A stretch of 11,981 nucleotides of DNA from an uncultured Sphingobium sp. Lineage in GTDB: Bacteria; Pseudomonadota; Alphaproteobacteria; Sphingomonadales; Sphingomonadaceae. The stretch covers positions 1-11,981 of the forward strand of contig CAMLFF010000062.1 in NCBI GenBank assembly GCA_946479185.1. The letters run 5' to 3'. Made by a program: the position numbers and the translations under genes. Shown one piece after another: positions 1-6,284 of this stretch. The notes under the pieces were generated by a model that saw only the letters and a program-made list of their open reading frames with translations, did no database searches and was not told the origin of the DNA. How positions within the stretch are numbered: the first letter of the stretch is position 1; each line of letters begins with the position of its first letter.

Positions 1-875
1 CCACAATCCACCACGATCCGCACGCCATCAATGGTGAGGCTGGTCTCGGCAATGCTGGTGGAGAGAATGACTTTGCGCGTCCCGGCAGGCGCGGGCTTCA
101 ACGCAAGCCGCTGGGCCGACGGATCGAGCGAGCCGTGCAGGCGATGCAAGGCAACATGCTCCGGCAGGGCAGTCAGGCGCTCAGCTGTCCGCTCAATCTC
201 GCCAACGCCGGGCAGGAAGGCCAATATGTCGCCCGCCGCCTCCTCAGCCAGCGCGCGCTTGATAGCCGTGGCCATACTATCCTCAATGCGCGCCTCAGCC
301 GCCCGCCCGATATGCCGCAGGTCAATAGGATAGCTTCGACCCTGGCTCTCGATCACCGGGGCATCGTCCATCAGCGCGGCGAAACGCGCACCATCCAGCG
401 TTGCGGACATGGCGAGGAGCCGCAAATCCTCGCGTAGCCCCGCCTGACTATCCAGCGCGAGCGCCAACCCGAAATCCCCTTCCAGACTGCGTTCATGCAC
501 TTCGTCGAACAACACTGCGGCAACGCCGGAAAGCTCAGGGTCGGCCTGAATGCGGCGGCGAAAAATCCCCTCCGTGACTACCAATATGCGTGTGCGGGCC
601 GATGTGCGGCTCTCAAGCCGGGTGGCATAGCCGATGGTATCGCCGGGCTTCTCGCCAGCGAGGTCCGCCATACGCTCCGCAGCAGCACGGGCCGCTAATC
701 GACGCGGCGACAGCAGCCAGATCTGCCCGCCGTTCACCCAAGGCTCGCCCAGCAGCGCCGGCGCCACCATCGTCGTCTTGCCCGCGCCCGGCGGCGCGAC
801 AAGCACCGCGCTGGAGTGCGCACGCAATGCCGCGATCAGATCCGACAGTACGGCGTGGATGGGGAGCTCGCTCAT
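1..875 (-). CDS. hrpB: ATP-dependent RNA helicase HrpB (DEAH-box), N-terminal part
   Basis: The gene reads leftward from an ATG at 875 and runs off the left edge, so about 291 N-terminal residues are visible; HrpB proteins are usually about 800 residues. The reading begins MSELPIHAVLSDLIAAL. It then shows a Walker A motif PPGAGKTT (residues 28-35), motif Ia SPRRLAAR (56-63), TEG (101-103), the Walker B/DEAH-type box DEVH (124-127) and motif III SAT (157-159). Further on are LPGVGEIER in the second RecA lobe (about 221-229) and the motif V region STSIAETSLTIDGV (272-285). This order is that of DEAH/RHA superfamily 2 helicases, and the DEVHER variant with the short N-terminus fits HrpB rather than HrpA. 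HrpB is a cytoplasmic NTP-dependent RNA helicase of poorly defined role. The gene diverges from the SMR transporter at 1031, separated by 155 bp. The frame is intact throughout the visible part. Confidence 0.93.
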   Translation of the reverse strand, partial: MSELPIHAVLSDLIAALRAHSSAVLVAPPGAGKTTMVAPALLGEPWVNGGQIWLLSPRRLAARAAAERMADLAGEKPGDTIGYATRLESRTSARTRILVVTEGIFRRRIQADPELSGVAAVLFDEVHERSLEGDFGLALALDSQAGLREDLRLLAMSATLDGARFAALMDDAPVIESQGRSYPIDLRHIGRAAEARIEDSMATAIKRALAEEAAGDILAFLPGVGEIERTAERLTALPEHVALHRLHGSLDPSAQRLALKPAPAGTRKVILSTSIAETSLTIDGVRIVVDC

Positions 876-963
876 GCCAACCGCTTATCGCGCGCAACCG
901 GGCAACGCTAGCGCGGACATCTGCTCTTGACCCCGCTCATCCTTAGCCTATCTCCGCCCATGT

Positions 964-1026
964 GAGGCCACGCCCTCCCCTCCGCAGGGTCAAGTCCGGG
1001 ACGGCCCGGCGCTCAATCTTAGAGGA
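964..1026 (+). promoter_or_regulatory. Candidate guanidine-II (mini-ykkC) riboswitch in the leader of the SMR gene
   Basis: Seen: a perfect 5-bp hairpin, CCGGG-ACGG-CCCGG, at 996-1009, 21 bp before the ATG at 1031. An ACGR tetraloop closed by GGG/CCC is the defining element of each guanidine-II hairpin. A second, upstream hairpin at 964-977 (GAGG, loop CCACGC, CCTC) contains ACG in its loop but does not match the consensus. Pyrimidine-rich sequence at 973-983 (CCCTCCCCTCC) can pair with the ribosome-binding site GAGGA at 1022-1026, as expected for an anti-Shine-Dalgarno linker. Known: in this class, guanidine stabilises two hairpins whose loops kiss through CG pairs, freeing the ribosome-binding site. 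These RNAs typically control Gdx/SugE-type SMR genes, which is what follows here. Inference: an ON switch for the exporter, with an imperfect first hairpin. Confidence 0.55.
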
Positions 1027-1030
1027 TATC

Positions 1031-1345
1031 ATGGCTTGGTTCGCGCTACTGTTCGCAGGATTGCTGGAAGTCGTTTGGGCATTTTCGATGAAGCAGTCGG
1101 AAGGCTTCACGCGGCTCATCCCCAGCCTCATCACATTGTTCGCGATGATCGCGAGCTTCGCTTTGCTCTCATGGGCAATGCGCTCGCTGCCGCTCGGCAC
1201 GGCCTACACGATCTGGACCGGCATCGGCGCAGTCGGCGCGTTCATCATTGGGATCATGTTTCTGGGTGAGTCTGCCAGCGCGATGCGCATCGCCGCAGCT
1301 GTGCTGATCGTCAGTGGCCTCGTGATGATGAAAGTGGCGAGCTGA
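1031..1345 (+). CDS. gdx: SMR-family transporter, guanidinium exporter type (Gdx/SugE)
   Basis: This is a 104-residue protein with four predicted transmembrane helices (about 2-19, 29-49, 57-77, 84-103), the standard size for small multidrug resistance proteins, which work as antiparallel dimers in the inner membrane. The central proton/substrate glutamate is E13 in AGLLEVVWA, and W16, S42, Y59 and W62 ([11 protein letters not shown]) are also present. The run [10 protein letters not shown] after helix 1 and [15 protein letters not shown] in helix 3 resemble the Gdx/SugE branch rather than EmrE-type polyspecific exporters. Gdx proteins export guanidinium in exchange for protons. The start at 1031 is chosen because it gives the canonical MAWFALL N-terminus and has GAGGA at 1022-1026; the upstream in-frame ATG at 962 would translate through the regulatory hairpins. 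The leader carries a guanidine-II-like hairpin, which supports the substrate call. The stop lies 5 bp from the convergent ispB stop. Confidence 0.93.
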   Translation: MAWFALLFAGLLEVVWAFSMKQSEGFTRLIPSLITLFAMIASFALLSWAMRSLPLGTAYTIWTGIGAVGAFIIGIMFLGESASAMRIAAAVLIVSGLVMMKVAS

Positions 1346-1368
1346 TCGCCTTAATAAGCCCGGGCGAT
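1345..1368. terminator. Small inverted repeat between convergent gdx and ispB
   Basis: ATCGCC at 1345-1350 pairs with GGCGAT at 1363-1368 around a 12-nt loop that contains the ispB stop codon. It lies exactly at the junction of two convergent genes. There is no T-run and the stem is only 6 bp, so a role as a shared terminator is a weak inference. Confidence 0.2.
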
Positions 1369-2364
1369 GGCGAACTCGACCGCCTCGACCAGCGATGATT
1401 TCGCCGCGCTTTTGCCGAACATGCCGATCGCATCAATGGCGCGCTGACCATAATGGCGCGCGCGCGCCATCGTGTCGTCAATCGCGCCAGTCTGGCGCAG
1501 AAGCTGGGTGGCATGGGCGAGATCGGCATTGTCGCCGTGCAAGCCAGACATCGCTTCTTTCCAGAATTTGCGATCACTCTCTGATCCGCGCGCATAAGCC
1601 AGGATCACCGGCAGCGTGATCTTGCCATCGCGGAAATCGTCGCCGCTATCCTTGCCCATCGTCGCGCCGTCCGACACATAATCGATGGCATCGTCGACGA
1701 GCTGGAACGCAATGCCCAGATTGCGCCCATAGGCATCAAGCGCCAGTTCCTCGGACTCGGGACGCTCCGCCACGACCGCCGCAATGCGGCAGGCAGCAGC
1801 AAACAGCGCCGCCGTCTTCGCACCGATGATGTCGAGATATTGATCTTCGTCTGTTTCGATCCGCCGCTGCGCGGTCAGCTGATTGACCTCGCCCTCCGCA
1901 ATCACGGCCGATGCATTGGAGAGAATGCGCAAAACCTTGAGCGAGCCATCCTCAACCATCAGCTCGAACGAGCGGCTGAACAGGAAGTCGCCGACCAGCA
2001 CGGAGGCATTATTCCCCCAGATCATGTTCGCCGTCTGCCGTCCGCGCCGCATTCCGCTGCCATCCACAACATCGTCATGCAGCAGCGTTGCGGTGTGGAT
2101 GAACTCCACCGTCGCGGCCAGCTTGTGATGCCGATTGCCCGCATAATCGAGCAAACGCGCGCAAGCCAACGTCAGCATCGGCCTCATCCGCTTGCCACCG
2201 CCTGCGATCAGATGGCCCGCAAGCTCCGGGATCAAGGGAATGCGCGATTGCATCCGGGCGAGGATGACCTCGTTCACGCGGTTCATATCCTCAGCCACCA
2301 GATTCATCATGGGCTGAAGGGTAGGCGCGCCGGTGCGCGGCAAGCGATGGATCTCTGCGCTCAT
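1351..2364 (-). CDS. ispB: Long-chain polyprenyl diphosphate synthase (octaprenyl/decaprenyl type)
   Basis: The 337-residue protein is a trans-isoprenyl diphosphate synthase, which adds isopentenyl diphosphate units to an allylic starter and needs Mg2+. Visible motifs are GGGKRMRP (55-62), the first Asp-rich motif DDVVD (97-101) followed by GMRRG, GDFLFSRSFEL (125-135), the GAKTAALFAA stretch (181-190), and the second Asp-rich motif QLVDDAIDY (221-229). The fifth residue before the first Asp-rich motif is a small Ala (A92), which in this family goes with long products. The likely role is therefore the ubiquinone side chain (C40-C50), not FPP or GGPP; exact chain length cannot be read from sequence. 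The ATG at 2364 gives the typical MSAEIHRLPR start. The open frame extends further upstream to 2496, but that extension covers an inverted repeat and has no family similarity that I recognise. The gene is divergent from the chorismate mutase gene. Confidence 0.93.
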   Translation of the reverse strand: MSAEIHRLPRTGAPTLQPMMNLVAEDMNRVNEVILARMQSRIPLIPELAGHLIAGGGKRMRPMLTLACARLLDYAGNRHHKLAATVEFIHTATLLHDDVVDGSGMRRGRQTANMIWGNNASVLVGDFLFSRSFELMVEDGSLKVLRILSNASAVIAEGEVNQLTAQRRIETDEDQYLDIIGAKTAALFAAACRIAAVVAERPESEELALDAYGRNLGIAFQLVDDAIDYVSDGATMGKDSGDDFRDGKITLPVILAYARGSESDRKFWKEAMSGLHGDNADLAHATQLLRQTGAIDDTMARARHYGQRAIDAIGMFGKSAAKSSLVEAVEFAIARAY

Positions 2365-2401
2365 GCCGCCGCTCTTGTCCGCCGCGCCCCGCTTTTGCAA
2401 G

Positions 2402-2429
2402 CAAATTGGGCGCAAAGCGGCGCAATTTG
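2402..2429. repeat. Imperfect 28-bp inverted repeat upstream of ispB
   Basis: CAAATTG at 2402-2408 is matched by CAATTTG at 2423-2429, with further pairing of GC at 2410-2411 to GC at 2420-2421. The AT-rich arms stand out in a GC-rich context. The repeat sits 38 bp upstream of the ispB ATG, in the 172-bp divergent gap shared with the chorismate mutase gene. It could be an operator for a dimeric regulator or a leader hairpin. I found no convincing -35/-10 pair in this gap on either strand. Confidence 0.35.
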
Positions 2430-2536
2430 ACTTGCCTTGTGCATCGAGAGCGACGAGTGATGCCGCACAAACTTCACGATGAACGCCGCCTCGCAACCGC
2501 GCGAGCCCGGCTCGAACCCCAGGGAAAGCAACCGGG

Positions 2537-2818
2537 ATGGACGAAACGCTTAGCCGCTACCGCGATAGCATCGACAATATCGATGCCGCGCTTGTCTTCA
2601 TGCTGGCCGAGCGCTTCAAGATCACCAAGGCGGTTGGCGAGTATAAGGCGCACACGGCCCTTCCCCCGGCCGACCCAGACCGGGAAGCCAATCAGATCGC
2701 CCGGCTGCGGCGGCTGGCCGAGGATGCCAAGCTGGACCCTGACTTCACCGAGAAGTTCCTGCGCTTCATCATCGATGAGGTCATCCGCCACCATGAGAAG
2801 CTGCGCGGCGACGAGTGA
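2537..2818 (+). CDS. aroQ: Monofunctional chorismate mutase (AroQ class)
   Basis: This is a 93-residue all-helical AroQ-fold protein that converts chorismate to prephenate, the entry to phenylalanine and tyrosine synthesis, in the cytoplasm. Compared with the E. coli P-protein mutase domain, the active-site residues line up with a constant offset of -2: R9 (R11), R26 (R28), K37 (K39), D46 (D48), R49 (R51) and E50 (E52). The helix 3 position equivalent to Gln88 falls on H86 in EVIRHHEKL, a notable difference at a residue that contacts the ether oxygen, although the neighbouring H85 or E87 may serve. There is no prephenate dehydratase or DAHP synthase domain, so it is stand-alone. The ATG at 2537 is preceded by AGGGAAAG at 2521-2528. 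The next gene, a diguanylate cyclase, starts 80 bp later and is functionally unrelated. Confidence 0.9.
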   Translation: MDETLSRYRDSIDNIDAALVFMLAERFKITKAVGEYKAHTALPPADPDREANQIARLRRLAEDAKLDPDFTEKFLRFIIDEVIRHHEKLRGDE

Positions 2819-2819
2819 G

Positions 2820-2835
2820 CGAGCGCACGCGCTCG
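2820..2835 (+). terminator. GC-rich hairpin just after the chorismate mutase gene
   Basis: CGAGCG (2820-2825), loop CACG, CGCTCG (2830-2835): a perfect 6-bp stem beginning 2 nt after the stop codon. No T-run follows, so it may only stabilise the 3' end or terminate weakly. Confidence 0.3.
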
Positions 2836-2880
2836 TCGTGACAGGCAAATTTCATCCAGATTAACCCGCTGACAACCCTG

Positions 2881-2899
2881 TGCTGGCAAGATGCCAGCA
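2881..2899 (+). promoter_or_regulatory. Perfect hairpin overlapping the diguanylate cyclase start codon
   Basis: TGCTGGC (2881-2887), loop AAGAT, GCCAGCA (2893-2899): a 7-bp perfect stem whose last base is the A of the ATG at 2899. It occupies the place where a ribosome-binding site should be, and no AGGAG-like sequence is visible before it. It could gate translation or be an operator. If translation really starts downstream (see the next gene), it would simply be a leader element. Confidence 0.4.
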
Positions 2900-4680
2900 T
2901 GATCGAACAGGGGGTCCGGAGAATTGCGAGTGTTTCGCAGGGAGTGGTGTTGCCGCTCCTTGCGTGCCTTGGCCATTTCCTGCTCTCATTGGCGGCCCAT
3001 AAGCTCTCGGTCTGGGGCGATGGCGTGGCGCCCATCTGGCCAGCAAACGCACTCATTCTTGCCATCATTCTCTCACGCCCACGCGAAGAGGCTCTGCTGC
3101 TCATAGCGGGCGGTGTGCTGGGTAACGCCCTTGCCATGGCCGTGAATGGCGGGACGGTTGCCGATCAGCTCATCTTTGGAGCAGCCAACGCAATTGAGCT
3201 GCTGATCGTCACCACCGGCCTCAAACATGGCGAAGAACGGCAGCGCCTTTTCTCCGAACCCCGGGAAGTGCCGCGCGTCTTGCTCTGGGCCGGATTGCTC
3301 GCGCCCGCCGCTGGCGCCAGCATCGGCGGACTATGGGTGGCATCTCTCAGTCAGGAGCCGATCTTCGAGCTATTCACGCAATGGTTTCTTGCCGATGCGC
3401 TTGGGCTGCTCATCTTCACGCCCCTGTTCCTCGCCATATTGGGTGGCGATCTTTTCCACGGCGTCAAAGTGATGAGGCACAAGCGACGGGTTGAATTTGC
3501 AGGGCTCATGGCGCTCACGGCAGGCTCCGCAACATTGGTGCTATTCCTGCCCACGGCCCATGTCGGCTTTCTGCTCATCATGCCGATGATGCTCGTTTCG
3601 TTTCGCACAGGCCTCGCTGGCACCAAGATCGCGCTGGGGCTCGTCGCCACAGTGGCTGTTGCCGCGACACTTTCCGGGCGCGGTCCCTTCGCGCAGGATG
3701 CCGATAGCGTCATGCGCTCCGTCTATGGTCTGCAGATATTCATCGCGACGCTCATCCTCCTTCAAATGCCGATCGCGGCGGCCCTTGCCGGTCGCCAGTC
3801 GATCCTGGAGCGGTTGCGCGAAAGCGAGCGCTCGCTGCGCATGCTTGCCACGCGCTCGCCCATTCTATTGCTGTCGTTCGATCTTGATGGCTGCTGCTCC
3901 CATGTCGTCGGCACAAGCGAGCCGCTGCTGGATCGCACGCCAAACACGCTCGTCGGCAGGCGCTTTTCCGAGATTTCCGAAGAGGGGCAGTTTGAACTGC
4001 GCCGCGCGCATGAGGCGGCGCTGGAGGATGTCTCACAAGGCTATTCCGCCGAATTCCGCACCACCAAGCTGCGTGACGCCTGGATTGAAGCGGTGTTCCG
4101 CGCCCATTTCGATGATGAAGGGCGATGCGTTGGCACCATCGCTACGGTGCATGACATCACGATGCGCAAGAATCAGGAACTCACCCTCTCGCGCTCCGCA
4201 ACGACCGACAGCCTGACCGGCCTGCTCAATCGGGCGGGTTTCCGCGAAAGACTGGAACGCGCGCTCATCAATGCCCCGCAAGGCTCGCTCAGCATCGCGG
4301 TGCTGGATGTCGACCGGTTTAAACTAATCAACGACAATAGCGGTCATCAGGTCGGCGACATCGTGCTGTGCGAGATTGCCCAGCGCATTGCCAGCGAGGT
4401 GCGCAGCTGCGATGCGGTCGGTCGGCTAGGCGGCGATGAATTCGTGATGCTGCTCTCCACGCCCAATTGGAACATGGTGCAGGAAATCTGCAACCGCATC
4501 GTGGCCACCGTCAATCGCGATCCGATCACCCTGCCTTCCGGCAATGGCCTGCGCGTCGCCATCAGTTGTGGCGTTGCCCGCTTGAGCGGCAGCCGAACCG
4601 TCGACGAATTCATTCACGAAGCTGACACGGCGCTGTATCAGGCCAAGCGCAGCGGGCGGAACTGCGTGGTTGCGGCCTGA
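2899..4680 (+). CDS. Membrane diguanylate cyclase, MASE1-PAS-GGDEF
   Basis: The protein has 593 residues and makes the second messenger c-di-GMP from two GTP at the inner membrane. Residues about 15-295 form a multi-helix MASE1-type sensor (IWPANALILAIIL near 46-58, several hydrophobic spans, ending near QMPIAAALAG). A PAS-like domain follows (about 305-425, ending VGTIATVHDITMRK), then a GGDEF domain (about 430-593). The catalytic motif is intact: GGDEF at 511-515. Upstream, DVDRFKLINDNSGHQVGD (470-487) contains the metal- and substrate-binding residues. R502 and D505 form an RxxD five residues before GGDEF, so allosteric product inhibition through the I-site is likely. There is no EAL domain. 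The ATG at 2899 lacks a clear ribosome-binding site and lies in a hairpin; GTG codons at 2944 and 2947 next to CAGGGA are an alternative start that would still keep the first membrane helix. The signal sensed is unknown. Confidence 0.92.
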   Translation: MIEQGVRRIASVSQGVVLPLLACLGHFLLSLAAHKLSVWGDGVAPIWPANALILAIILSRPREEALLLIAGGVLGNALAMAVNGGTVADQLIFGAANAIELLIVTTGLKHGEERQRLFSEPREVPRVLLWAGLLAPAAGASIGGLWVASLSQEPIFELFTQWFLADALGLLIFTPLFLAILGGDLFHGVKVMRHKRRVEFAGLMALTAGSATLVLFLPTAHVGFLLIMPMMLVSFRTGLAGTKIALGLVATVAVAATLSGRGPFAQDADSVMRSVYGLQIFIATLILLQMPIAAALAGRQSILERLRESERSLRMLATRSPILLLSFDLDGCCSHVVGTSEPLLDRTPNTLVGRRFSEISEEGQFELRRAHEAALEDVSQGYSAEFRTTKLRDAWIEAVFRAHFDDEGRCVGTIATVHDITMRKNQELTLSRSATTDSLTGLLNRAGFRERLERALINAPQGSLSIAVLDVDRFKLINDNSGHQVGDIVLCEIAQRIASEVRSCDAVGRLGGDEFVMLLSTPNWNMVQEICNRIVATVNRDPITLPSGNGLRVAISCGVARLSGSRTVDEFIHEADTALYQAKRSGRNCVVAA

Positions 4681-4705
4681 CCGACCAGCGCGGCCCGCGT
4701 TCTAA

Positions 4706-4753
4706 GCGACATTTTGACACAATTTTCCTGTTGCGCGACAAACTCTCGCGACA
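4706..4753 (+). promoter_or_regulatory. Possible promoter/operator region of the EF-hand gene
   Basis: A perfect TTGACA occurs at 4714-4719, but the hexamer 17 bp downstream (GACAAA, 4737-4742) is a poor -10. Three direct copies of GCGACA lie at 4706-4711, 4735-4740 and 4748-4753, around this element. Direct repeats are the usual binding pattern of OmpR-type regulators, and one is encoded 0.8 kb downstream. The link is inference only. The rest of this 133-bp gap shows nothing else I can support. Confidence 0.3.
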
Positions 4754-4813
4754 TCGCGGGCCTATATCCTGTCTCAGGCGTTCCCCCCGACGCTGACAGA
4801 TCAGGAACAAGAT

Positions 4814-5401
4814 ATGACCCGTAAAACCTCTCTCTCGATCCTTGGCATCGGTTTGCTTTCCCTCGGCGCAGCGGCATTCGCGCAGACCAGCGCCCCTGCT
4901 GGTGGCCCGGGCATACGCGCACCGCTTGACCGCGCTGGCCTCCAGACCCGCCTCAATCAGCAGTTCGATGCGCGTGATGCGAACAAGGACGGCATGCTTT
5001 CCGTCGAGGAGCGCAAGGCGCATCGCGAGGAATCGCGCGAAAGAATGCAGGCGCACATGTTCGAGCGGCTCGATGCCGACAAGAACGGCCAGATCAGCAA
5101 GGAAGAGTTTGCAGCCCGGCACGGCGGTCCACGTGGTGAGCGTGGCGACAAGGCCGGCAAACATCATGGCCATCGCGGTGGCGGCATGATGAGCGGTGGC
5201 GGCATGATGATGCAGCGCCAGCTCATGTCGGAATATAAGGATAAGGCGATCCCCAAGGCCGTGTTCATCAATGCCGGGCTGGCCGGGTTCGACAAGATGG
5301 ATACCGATCGCGACGGCAAGATTTCTCCTGCTGAGCGTGAAGCTGCCCGCAAGATGATGCGGGAACATCGGGGAATGAAGCCCGCTGCTCCTACAACCTG
5401 A
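4814..5401 (+). CDS. Exported EF-hand calcium-binding protein with His/Gly/Met-rich linker
   Basis: The protein has 195 residues. A Sec-type signal peptide (TRK, hydrophobic core, cleavage probably after AFA at 23) sends it to the periplasm or outside. Three canonical 12-residue EF-hand loops are present: D55-E66 (DANKDGMLSVEE), D87-E98 (DADKNGQISKEE) and D163-E174 (DTDRDGKISPAE), each with the conserved Asp/Asn ligands at 1, 3 and 5, Gly at 6 and Glu at 12. The first two form a likely pair; the third is alone, after a linker (about 103-135) rich in Gly, His and Met that could bind other metals. A role in Ca2+ binding or buffering is well supported; a more specific role is unknown. AGGA at 4803-4806 sets the start. 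The gene is followed by a strong hairpin, so it is probably transcribed alone, just upstream of a two-component operon. Confidence 0.9.
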   Translation: MTRKTSLSILGIGLLSLGAAAFAQTSAPAGGPGIRAPLDRAGLQTRLNQQFDARDANKDGMLSVEERKAHREESRERMQAHMFERLDADKNGQISKEEFAARHGGPRGERGDKAGKHHGHRGGGMMSGGGMMMQRQLMSEYKDKAIPKAVFINAGLAGFDKMDTDRDGKISPAEREAARKMMREHRGMKPAAPTT

Positions 5402-5410
5402 TTTAAGAAC

Positions 5411-5450
5411 GCCGCTGGCACCTGTGCTCCCACCACAGGCTGCCAGCGGC
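5411..5450 (+). terminator. Long terminator-like hairpin after the EF-hand gene
   Basis: GCCGCTGGCA (5411-5420) pairs perfectly with TGCCAGCGGC (5441-5450). Inside it, CCTGTG (5421-5426) pairs with CACAGG (5434-5439), with one unpaired C at 5440 and a 7-nt loop, giving a 16-bp stem. It begins 9 nt after the stop codon. Only AATTTC follows rather than a clean T-run, but position and stability favour transcription termination between the EF-hand gene and the two-component operon. Confidence 0.7.
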
Positions 5451-5564
5451 AATTTCGCGCGTTCATTGCGCGCTGCTTATCCCGGATAGATGGTTACAAG
5501 GATGGACGTGAGGCCCGAGCCAAGGCAAGGATTAGCCGATACTCCTGAGCAGGAAGGTCTCATC

Positions 5565-6284
5565 ATGTCTGCCCGGCCCCATCTCCTTCTTGTCGACGAT
5601 GAAGCGGCGATCCGCGAACCACTCGCCCAATATCTCCAGCGCGCGGGATTTCGCGTGTCGGAAGCGCCCAATGCCGCTGAAGCGCGCAAGATCCTGGCTG
5701 GCAATGCTATCGAGCTTGTCGTGCTGGATATCATGATGCCGGGCGAGGATGGCCTGAGCCTGTGCCGCTCCATCCGCGAGCAAGGCGAACTGCCTGTCAT
5801 TCTGCTTACTGCCCGCACGGAAGAGACCGATCGCATCGTTGGGCTGGAGATGGGCGCGGACGATTATGTCCTCAAACCTTTCTCGCCCCGAGAGCTGATC
5901 GCACGCATCAAAACCATCCTTCGCCGCGCAGGCAATGGCGGCGCGCGTGAGACGCAAACCGCCACATCATCCTACAAATTCGAGGGATGGACGCTCAGTG
6001 CAGATGACTGGACACTCACCGGCCCCGACGAAGTCGCCATCCCGCTCAGCACGGCGGATTTTCGGCTGTTACAGGCCTTCGCCACGCACCCCAGGCAAGT
6101 GCTCAGCCGCGATCAATTGCTCGATCTCACACAGGGGCGCGAGGCCCATGCCTTCGATCGCTCCATCGACAATCAGATCAGTCGCCTGCGCCGGAAGCTG
6201 GAGGATGACGCACGCTCCCCGACCCTCATCAAGACTGTTTGGGGCGGGGGCTATATGTTCAGCGCCGATGTGATCCGCGAATGA
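5565..6284 (+). CDS. OmpR-family response regulator
   Basis: The protein has 239 residues. The receiver domain (about 5-120) has the acidic pair D11-D12, the phospho-acceptor D55 (LVVLDIMMPGEDG), T82 and K104 (YVLKPF). The winged-helix DNA-binding domain (about 135-236) ends with the recognition helix near AFDRSIDNQISRLRRKLEDD (196-215) and the wing TVWGGGYMF (224-232). It is a complete transcriptional regulator that would be phosphorylated by the kinase encoded immediately downstream, with which it shares an ATGA overlap. The start at 5565 is chosen because AGGAAGG lies at 5551-5557 and it gives the standard short N-terminus before LLLVDDE; the in-frame ATG at 5490 would add 25 residues unlike the family. 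Target genes are unknown. The EF-hand gene just upstream, with its repeated GCGACA, is one candidate. Confidence 0.94.
   Translation: MSARPHLLLVDDEAAIREPLAQYLQRAGFRVSEAPNAAEARKILAGNAIELVVLDIMMPGEDGLSLCRSIREQGELPVILLTARTEETDRIVGLEMGADDYVLKPFSPRELIARIKTILRRAGNGGARETQTATSSYKFEGWTLSADDWTLTGPDEVAIPLSTADFRLLQAFATHPRQVLSRDQLLDLTQGREAHAFDRSIDNQISRLRRKLEDDARSPTLIKTVWGGGYMFSADVIRE

Noticed and set aside
955..1026. Guanidine-I or guanidine-III riboswitch as an alternative for the gdx leader
   Set aside because: The leader is too short for guanidine-I, and I could not place the guanidine-III pseudoknot pattern; only the ACGR hairpin of guanidine-II fits.
962..1030. Longer start for the SMR protein at ATG 962
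   Set aside because: The extra 23 residues are basic and unlike SMR proteins, they cover the regulatory hairpins, and the ATG at 1031 has a good ribosome-binding site and canonical MAW start.
1840..2430. 196-codon open frame on the plus strand opposite ispB
   Set aside because: It is antisense to a complete, motif-bearing polyprenyl synthase; no ribosome-binding site or domain is seen.
2365..2496. N-terminal extension of ispB to 2496
   Set aside because: It adds 44 residues with no family resemblance and spans the inverted repeat; the ATG at 2364 gives a standard-length synthase.
5457..5473. GCGCG/CGCGC inverted repeat upstream of the response regulator
   Set aside because: Five-base alternating GC arms are expected by chance in this composition, and it immediately follows the strong hairpin at 5411-5450.
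5490..5564. N-terminal extension of the response regulator from ATG 5490
   Set aside because: Receiver domains start within about 10 residues of the acidic pair, and AGGAAGG lies just before the ATG at 5565.
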